From positions 227,347-291,346 of the forward strand of contig NZ_JARVRJ010000005.1 in the NCBI RefSeq assembly GCF_030209745.1: a DNA stretch of 64,000 nt, given 5' to 3'. A model generated the notes under the pieces. It made no database searches. It was not told where the DNA came from and was given only the letters and a program-made list of their open reading frames with translations. The position numbers and the translations under genes are program-made. The DNA comes from Arthrobacter sp. fls2-241-R2A-200. Lineage in GTDB: Bacteria > Actinomycetota > Actinomycetes > Actinomycetales > Micrococcaceae. Within the stretch, counting starts at the first letter, position 1. Each line of letters begins with the position of its first letter. This document shows, one piece after another, positions 59,064-64,000 of this stretch.

Positions 59064-59744
59064 TTAACGCCGGGGGTCCGTTGCCGGGTCGCTCAGCGCC
59101 TCTCTCGAAGAGGCATGAACGTGGTTCCTCATGGCAGATTCGGCTCCGAAGGGGTCTTTGTGTTCGATCATTTCCAGGACTGCGCGGTGTTCCCGCGTGG
59201 AAGCTTCGAGCCGGCCGGGATGTTCAACCGTGCGCAGGACCAGCCGCTGGTAGGCGAGTTGGTTCATGAGCCGCTCGTAATGCTCCACGAGCTTGGTGTT
59301 GTCCGAACCCCGGACGATGGTCCAGTGGAACTCGTGGACGAGCCGCGCGTACGCGTCGGTGTCATGCGTAAGCGAGGCCATTTCCGATTCTTCAAGATTC
59401 CGCCGCAAAACAGCCAGTTCCGCGACCTCCCCTCGGCGGGCCAGCAGGGATGCCGCGAGCCCCTCCATGGATTCCTTGAGCTGGAAGAGCTCGATGATCT
59501 CCCTGCGCGTGGGCTCCCGTACAAAGGTGCCAACCTTCGGGCGGATCTCCACTAGACCTTCGTGCTGAAGCTGCTTCAACGCTTCCCGGATCGGCGTCCG
59601 GCTTACATCGAACTCCTGAGCCAGGAAAGCTTCCGGCAGGACCGCCCCGGGAGGGAAGTCGCCTCCCAGAACAAGCCGGCGGATCCGATACAGGAGGCCG
59701 TCCTGTTCGGCCGCCTCCCCTACTGTTACGAGATCATCTTGCAT
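59064..59744 (-). CDS. GntR family regulator (FCD subgroup)
   Basis: 226 aa from ATG 59744; an ATG at 59765 would lie upstream of the predicted transcription start. Winged HTH: GDFPPGAVLPEAFLAQEFDVSRTPIREALKQLQ; C-terminal FCD helical domain with conserved metal/ligand His residues (EFHWTIVRGSDN, STREHRAVLEMIEH). It heads the minus-strand catabolic operon and lies divergent from the flavin reductase arm. Two TTGCATAC repeats overlap its own promoter, so autoregulation is likely. Confidence 0.92.
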   Translation of the reverse strand: MQDDLVTVGEAAEQDGLLYRIRRLVLGGDFPPGAVLPEAFLAQEFDVSRTPIREALKQLQHEGLVEIRPKVGTFVREPTRREIIELFQLKESMEGLAASLLARRGEVAELAVLRRNLEESEMASLTHDTDAYARLVHEFHWTIVRGSDNTKLVEHYERLMNQLAYQRLVLRTVEHPGRLEASTREHRAVLEMIEHKDPFGAESAMRNHVHASSREALSDPATDPRR

Positions 59745-59781
59745 ACATGAAAGCATATGTTGCATACATGAAGAGCGTCAA
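59739..59781 (-). promoter_or_regulatory. GntR promoter and paired operator boxes
   Basis: On the minus strand TTGACG (59781-59776) and TATGCT (59757-59752) are 18 bp apart, placing the transcript start at the ATG 59744 (leaderless). The 13-mer TTGCATACATGAA occurs at 59739-59751 and 59760-59772, 21 bp (two helical turns) apart, one over the start point and one in the spacer. This is a textbook autoregulatory arrangement. Confidence 0.62.
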
Positions 59782-59882
59782 CACTTCTTCTGAATCCGTT
59801 GGAAAACTGCCTAAAACCGGGAGTTTCCGCGAATTAGTTCGATCCTCTTGACCTTCTCTTGTGAGCTGCATTACCGTAATTG

Positions 59883-59890
59883 GTATGCAA
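59883..59890 (+). promoter_or_regulatory. Third, inverted copy of the GntR box core
   Basis: GTATGCAA at 59883-59890 is the reverse complement of TTGCATAC, the core of the two boxes in the gntR promoter. It overlaps the ATG of the divergent flavin reductase fusion gene and may bring the second arm under the same regulator. Confidence 0.45.
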
Positions 59891-60823
59891 CAGACCTTGG
59901 AACCACTTATTACATCGGCGTGGCTGGCAGCCTGGGACAAGGGTGACTTAGAAGCCCTGGACAGCTTGGTAGCCCCCGGTTACACGCGTACCAGCAAGGC
60001 AACGGGCGCAACCGTTGACCTTACCGGCCTTAAGTCAGAGATCTCGGCGGTCCGGGAAGCTTTTCCCGACCTGCGCACTACGGTCGATGACGTCGTCGAA
60101 GGAGATGGCACCGTTGCCGTTTTCTGGACCTCCACCGGCACCCACACCAACGAATACCTCGGAGTACCCCCGACGGGACTTACCGTCCAGACCCGCGGCT
60201 CGAACATCCTCACGCTGGAAAACGGGAAGATCCTTACGGAGTCGGTGACCTGGGACGGCAGCGAACTGCTTGCCGGCTTGGGCATCAGGCCCTTGCGCGG
60301 CATCGCCGCACCGGCGGCCTCCGACGGCGGGGACTTCCCCGAACTGGACCCGGATCTGATGAAGTCCTTCAACCGGCAGTTCATCACCGGGGTCACGGTG
60401 GTCACCACGAAGGAAGGGGAGACGCCCAAGGGGCTGGCCGCGAACTCTTACTGCTCCGTTTCGCTCGAACCACCGCTGGTGCTCGTCTGCGTCCAGAAGA
60501 CCTCGAGCACTTATTCCGCCCTCTTCTCCTCAAGCCACCTGGGCATCAACATCCTTGGCACTGAACAGCTGGACACAGTCAAGGTTTTCGCCTCCAAAGC
60601 ACCCAACAAGTTCGCCGAACTCGACTGGCACCAAGGACCCAACGGGAGCCCTCTGCTGGACGGCTCCGCAGCTTCCCTGGAAGCAGAAATCCAGGAACGC
60701 TTCCAGGCCAAGACCCACACCGTTTTTATCTGCCGGGTCCGCCACGCCGAAACCAGCGACACCACCCCGATGGTTTACAAGGCCGGACGGTTTTTCGACG
60801 GCGCTGAACTCGCCGAACTCTAA
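59885..60823 (+). CDS. SnoaL-like domain fused to flavin reductase
   Basis: 312 aa from ATG 59885 (a GTG at 59861 is possible). Residues about 5-130 are a SnoaL/NTF2 cone domain (LITSAWLAAWDKGDLEALDS, GTVAVFWTSTGTHTNEYLG). Residues about 155-305 are a HpaC/RutF-like flavin reductase (FNRQFITGVTVVTT, GLAANSYCSVSLEPPLVLVC, HTVFICRV). It should supply reduced FMN to the luciferase-like monooxygenase; the added domain may bind substrate or product, or dock the partner. The fusion is unusual for a two-component reductase. Confidence 0.88.
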   Translation: MQQTLEPLITSAWLAAWDKGDLEALDSLVAPGYTRTSKATGATVDLTGLKSEISAVREAFPDLRTTVDDVVEGDGTVAVFWTSTGTHTNEYLGVPPTGLTVQTRGSNILTLENGKILTESVTWDGSELLAGLGIRPLRGIAAPAASDGGDFPELDPDLMKSFNRQFITGVTVVTTKEGETPKGLAANSYCSVSLEPPLVLVCVQKTSSTYSALFSSSHLGINILGTEQLDTVKVFASKAPNKFAELDWHQGPNGSPLLDGSAASLEAEIQERFQAKTHTVFICRVRHAETSDTTPMVYKAGRFFDGAELAEL

Positions 60824-60890
60824 AAAGGCCGGCGGGGCTGGCCACCATCCGACAGGCACCAGCCGCGCCGACCCAATCTGCTCGTAAGCA

Positions 60891-60907
60891 GCGCACCAAA
60901 GGTGCGC
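60891..60907. terminator. Short perfect hairpin between reductase and permease genes
   Basis: GCGCACC (60891-60897), AAA loop, GGTGCGC (60901-60907), 21 bp before the permease ATG. No T-run follows, so it is more likely an attenuating or mRNA-stabilising hairpin than a full terminator. Confidence 0.35.
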
Positions 60908-60927
60908 CTTCCACATTAGGACATAAG

Positions 60928-62358
60928 ATGAGCCCTGACACCATGCGTGCCGGTGAAGACAGCGTCGCCGAAGACCGCGGCTACCGCAACAGCCTCACCA
61001 AAATCGAGCCCTACGGCATCGAACACATCCCCGACGTCGAACGCCACGGGAAACCCCGCTCCCAGTTCTTCCTCTGGTTCGCCGCAGGGATGAACTTCCC
61101 CATCGTCGTCCTGGGCTTCAGCGCCACCTACTTTGGGCTGCCCTTCTGGGCCGCGGCGTTGGCCATCATCCTTGCCGGGGTGACCTCCTCAGCAGGAATG
61201 GGGTACCTGTCACAGATGGGAGTCCGGCTCGGAGTCCCGCAGCAAATGCAAGGCCGCGGACCACTTGGCTTCATCGGCAACCTCTTCCCGGTCGCCTACG
61301 TGAATGTCTTCGCCGGCATCGGCTGGGCTGCCGTCACCGTCATTCTGGGCGGCAAGGCTATCTCCCTGCTCACCGACATTCCTTTCTGGCTTTCCTCGCT
61401 GGCCCTCATGGGAATCCAGCTTGGCGTTGCCGTGATCGGCTATAACCTGATCCATTTCCTGCAGCGGATCCTCTCCTTTGTCCTGGTAATCGGATTCGTC
61501 TTCATCACCGTGGTTGCCGCCGCCAACGGACGAGTCGAAACAGACTTCAACGTCGCCGCCAAGGGCTTTGATGGTGTCGGTGGGTGGATCATCTTCTTCG
61601 GCTGGTTCTTCTCCTTCATCGTCGCCTGGATGCCCTTCGCCTCCGACTACTCCCGCTACCTCCCCAACACCGCAGGGAACCGGCGCGGCGCCGGCTGGGC
61701 CACCATGCTCGGCAACTTCGTCACCCTCGTCTGGATGGGCATCCTCGGGACCCTCCTGGGCACCACGACCACAGCGTCCGACAGCATCGGCGCCCTCAAA
61801 GAGCTCATGGGGCCCTGGGCCGCCGTCGGCCTCGGCGTCGTCGCACTATCTTCCTTTACCCAGAACTTCCTCAACGTCTACGGCGGCGCCATCTCCATCC
61901 AAACGATGGGCGTACCGGTCAAGCGGCACACCGCAGTTATCTTCATCTGCATCGCCTCCTACCTGGTGGCCCAGTGGGGCCAGACAGGATTCAACGAAGG
62001 CTTCACCGCCTTCCTGAACCTGACCGCCTACTGCATCGCCCCCTACGTCGCCGTCCTGGTCTGCGACTACCTGTTCGGCGGCCGACGCACCGACCGCGGC
62101 CTGCGGGAACTGTTCGACAAGTCCCGCAAATTCGAGTGGGGCTTCGTGGCCTGGGCCGCCGGCGTCGTCCTTTCCTCCCCCTTCTGGATGTCCTCCATCT
62201 ATACCGGCCCCATCGCCGCAGCCTTCCCGGGGATCGGTGACCTTTCCTACTACGTCGGAGCCGCCGTCGCGGTCGGTGTTTACTTCGCCACCCACCGGCG
62301 TCAGCGCCTCTCCGGCCACGAGATGCTGGACCGCACCCCCGCCGGACAAACGCTGTGA
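60928..62358 (+). CDS. NCS1 family nucleobase:cation symporter
   Basis: 476 aa with about twelve hydrophobic helices. IEPYGIEHIPDVERHGKPRSQFF is the typical N-terminus of cytosine/purine permeases; MNFPIVVLGFSA, and FFSFIVAWMPFASDYSRYLP are core motifs. The family imports nucleobases, allantoin, hydantoin or pyridine-type compounds with Na+ or H+. Its position after a flavin reductase and before a cysteine hydrolase (GTGA overlap) indicates it imports the pathway's N-heterocyclic substrate. Confidence 0.92.
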   Translation: MSPDTMRAGEDSVAEDRGYRNSLTKIEPYGIEHIPDVERHGKPRSQFFLWFAAGMNFPIVVLGFSATYFGLPFWAAALAIILAGVTSSAGMGYLSQMGVRLGVPQQMQGRGPLGFIGNLFPVAYVNVFAGIGWAAVTVILGGKAISLLTDIPFWLSSLALMGIQLGVAVIGYNLIHFLQRILSFVLVIGFVFITVVAAANGRVETDFNVAAKGFDGVGGWIIFFGWFFSFIVAWMPFASDYSRYLPNTAGNRRGAGWATMLGNFVTLVWMGILGTLLGTTTTASDSIGALKELMGPWAAVGLGVVALSSFTQNFLNVYGGAISIQTMGVPVKRHTAVIFICIASYLVAQWGQTGFNEGFTAFLNLTAYCIAPYVAVLVCDYLFGGRRTDRGLRELFDKSRKFEWGFVAWAAGVVLSSPFWMSSIYTGPIAAAFPGIGDLSYYVGAAVAVGVYFATHRRQRLSGHEMLDRTPAGQTL

Positions 62359-62939
62359 CCGGCGCCCCTCGCCCCGGCATGGCCAGGCTCGTCGTCATCG
62401 ACATGCAGCGGGTCTTCCAGGACGAGGGGCAATGGCAGGTTCCCCGCTACGACGAGATCGTGCCGGTTATCGAACGGCTCCAGCGCGAATGCGGATCCAG
62501 CGCCGTGTTCACCCGCTTCGTCCGGGACGAGGCCGAACACGGCGCTTGGGCCGCTTACTACCAGCGCTGGAACGAGATGCGATACCCAGCCGATTCCAAC
62601 GCCTGGGACATCACCTTGGATGTCCCAGGCGGGGCAACGGTAGTTGACGCGTCGACGTTCTCCAAGTGGGGGCCACAGCTGGCAGCCCTCGTCCCGGAAG
62701 GGACGGAAATGATCCTGACCGGAGTAGCCACTGACTGCTGCGTCCTGTCCACTGCGCTTGGCGCCATTGACGCCGGACGTTTCGTCACCGTCATTTCCGA
62801 TGCCTGCGCCGCCGTCACCGATCAAGCCCAGCAACAAACGCTGGCCCTCCTTGACCTCCTCTCACCGATGTGTGAAGTGATGACCAGCGACCAGTTCCTC
62901 ACCCGTACAGTACGCAACACCCACTACTCCCACCTGTGA
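62355..62939 (+). CDS. Cysteine hydrolase (isochorismatase-like amidohydrolase)
   Basis: 194 aa from GTG 62355, overlapping the permease stop. Catalytic triad: Asp in LVVIDMQRVF, Lys in STFSKWGPQL and Cys in GVATDCCVLSTAL. The family cleaves amide C-N bonds; RutB (ureidoacrylate) and the formamide amidohydrolase step of pyridine degradation (PyrC) are functional precedents. It probably releases ammonia or formamide-derived nitrogen from the ring-opened product. Confidence 0.9.
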   Translation: MTGAPRPGMARLVVIDMQRVFQDEGQWQVPRYDEIVPVIERLQRECGSSAVFTRFVRDEAEHGAWAAYYQRWNEMRYPADSNAWDITLDVPGGATVVDASTFSKWGPQLAALVPEGTEMILTGVATDCCVLSTALGAIDAGRFVTVISDACAAVTDQAQQQTLALLDLLSPMCEVMTSDQFLTRTVRNTHYSHL

Positions 62940-62964
62940 AAACCTGCAACATCCGGAGCACCAC

Positions 62965-63438
62965 ATGAGCGCCCTGACACTGCCAACGACGGTCCGCGAG
63001 GACCCCAATCCCACCAACAGACTCCCCCGAGAAGTTATCGCGGCCGTCGTTCAGTGGCGCGGGCGGATCGCTCTCTTCAAGCGCAGCCAGTCCGTGGGAC
63101 ACGAACGCGGTCTCTGGCACTGCATCACCGGGTACCTCGAGCCGGACGTGAGCCCGGAACAACAAGCACTGACCGAGATCGAGGAAGAAGCAGGACTCAC
63201 GCGAGATGACCTCGCCGATTTTCAACGCGGAGAACAACTCCTGATCCCCGACCACGAGGGAAACCCCTGGCTGGTGCACACCTTCACCGCGACAACCACC
63301 CGCCGCAGACTGACCATCAACGACGAACACGACACCTACCGCTGGAGCATCCCCTCCAAAATCAGCCGTTTCTCCAACCGAGTCCCCTGGCTGGACGCCG
63401 TCATCGAGGCAGCACCACACCGGACAGGAGAACCATGA
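62965..63438 (+). CDS. Nudix hydrolase with altered Nudix box
   Basis: 157 aa. Core GYLEPDVSPEQQALTEIEEE followed by AGL has exact Nudix-box spacing but the first Glu is Val and the Arg is Thr; the metal-binding Glu pair in EIEEEAGL is kept. N-terminal AAVVQWRGRIALFKRS and later PWLVHTFTA strands fit the fold. It may clean up nucleotide or acyl-phosphate side products. The deviating residues cast doubt on standard pyrophosphatase activity. Confidence 0.82.
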   Translation: MSALTLPTTVREDPNPTNRLPREVIAAVVQWRGRIALFKRSQSVGHERGLWHCITGYLEPDVSPEQQALTEIEEEAGLTRDDLADFQRGEQLLIPDHEGNPWLVHTFTATTTRRRLTINDEHDTYRWSIPSKISRFSNRVPWLDAVIEAAPHRTGEP

Positions 63439-63546
63439 CCTCCAAGAGGTTCCCGCGTGGTCCATCTCCACTTCCAGCCATCCCCGCCATGAACCCAGCC
63501 GGTTGAACTCTCAGACACCCGAGCTACGCATAGTAAGGAGCCCCAC

Positions 63547-64000
63547 GTGGCCGAAAACGTGACTTTGACGATTGACCGCGAAACCGAACTGCTCGCGTCT
63601 GTTCCCACTGGCCTGCTGATCAACGGCGAATGGGTGGAGGCGTCCGACGGCGGCACGTTCGATGTGCACGATCCCGCCACCGGGCAGGTGCTCGCCACCC
63701 TCGCTTCCGCCACCAGCGAAGACGCGGTCGCGGCGCTGGACGCAGCGGACGCCGCCCAGGCCTCCTGGGCACGCACCGCGCCCCGCGTGCGGGCCGAGAT
63801 CCTGCGCCGCGCCTTCGACCTGGTCACCGAACGCGCCGAGGACTTCGCGCTGCTGATGACCTTGGAAATGGGCAAACCCCTTGCCGAGGCCCGCGGCGAG
63901 GTCACCTACGGGGCCGAGTTCCTGCGCTGGTTCTCCGAGGAAACAGTCCGCGACTACGGCCGCTACCTCACCACCCCCGAAGGCAAGAACAAGATCCTGG
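63547..64000 (+). CDS. gabD: Succinate-semialdehyde dehydrogenase (N-terminal part; runs off window)
   Basis: 151 codons visible from GTG 63547, with AAGGAG 6 nt upstream, and open at the edge. PTGLLINGEWVEASDGGTFDV, VHDPATGQVLATLA and LLMTLEMGKPLAEARGEVTYG are typical of GabD-type ALDHs. The catalytic residues lie beyond the window. SSADH would turn the C4 product of ring cleavage into succinate, as PyrD does in pyridine degradation, which fits the cluster. Confidence 0.88.
   Translation, partial: MAENVTLTIDRETELLASVPTGLLINGEWVEASDGGTFDVHDPATGQVLATLASATSEDAVAALDAADAAQASWARTAPRVRAEILRRAFDLVTERAEDFALLMTLEMGKPLAEARGEVTYGAEFLRWFSEETVRDYGRYLTTPEGKNKIL

Noticed and set aside
1..64000. Replication origin, rRNA operon, insertion sequence or CRISPR array
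   Set aside because: No DnaA-box cluster, rRNA sequence, transposase gene with inverted ends or regular spacer-repeat array was seen.

Overview
The window is high-GC, densely coded DNA with many ATGA, GTGA and TAATG start/stop overlaps and frequent GTG/TTG starts. It contains a DUF3090/SCO1664 gene cassette, an ANTAR regulator and an RPF/lysozyme-like secreted protein. Together these point to an actinobacterium of the Arthrobacter/Paenarthrobacter/Pseudarthrobacter type (inference; no rRNA or complete tRNA is present to confirm it).

Layout. 0-2.4 kb: a sugar/inositol-type catabolic pair (TIM-barrel isomerase and Gfo/Idh/MocA dehydrogenase), divergent from a LacI regulator with two copies of a CG-centred operator between them. 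2.5-9.2 kb: a GH26-like glycosidase divergent from a GT51 transglycosylase, then a COG4705 membrane protein, a SnoaL-like protein, a nitrilase-family amidase, a PuuD-like glutamine amidotransferase and a beta-lactamase-fold serine hydrolase. 9.2-11.2 kb: an arsenic module made of an aquaporin, an ArsR-arsenate reductase fusion and a second ArsC. 11.2-22.2 kb: cell-wall and housekeeping genes (secreted lysozyme-like protein, zinc alcohol dehydrogenase, CbbX-type AAA+ ATPase, the histidine phosphatase/DUF3090/SCO1664 cassette, dienelactone hydrolase, P-loop kinase and several small proteins).

22.4-28.4 kb: a galactose-oxidase-like copper radical oxidase gene broken by two single-base frameshifts, a 689-bp gene-free stretch, a 2-oxoglutarate/Fe(II) oxygenase, and a scar-like region with a 21-bp tRNA-Pro 3' end (probable attachment-site remnant) and a small DUF4236 gene. 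28.4-31.1 kb: a diguanylate cyclase and a PAS-EAL phosphodiesterase. 31.4-37.6 kb: a fatty-acid beta-oxidation operon (acyl-CoA dehydrogenase, FadJ-like bifunctional enzyme, TetR, acyl-CoA ligase), flanked by a Nudix fragment and a phospholipase C C-terminal fragment. 37.8-45.9 kb: a signalling block in which two nearly matching receiver domains are joined to different outputs (histidine kinase and GGDEF) around a 1143-aa hybrid kinase, followed by GAF-ANTAR, DUF1003 and small proteins.

46-54.2 kb: a nitrogen/amine catabolic region (LysR, flavin amine oxidase, N-carbamoyl amino acid hydrolase, tyramine-oxidase-subunit-B-like OCD protein, ammonium transporter, HutD, XRE-cupin regulator, class I glutamine amidotransferase). 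54.2-64 kb: two divergent arms around a GntR regulator. They encode a luciferase-like monooxygenase, tautomerase, aldehyde dehydrogenase, alpha/beta hydrolase, two DUF1185 proteins, a SnoaL-flavin reductase fusion, an NCS1 permease, a cysteine hydrolase, a Nudix protein and a succinate-semialdehyde dehydrogenase. The enzyme classes match the known pyridine (pyrABCDE) and, in part, uracil (Rut) ring-opening pathways, so this is the best candidate for a complete N-heterocycle degradation system with undescribed parts.
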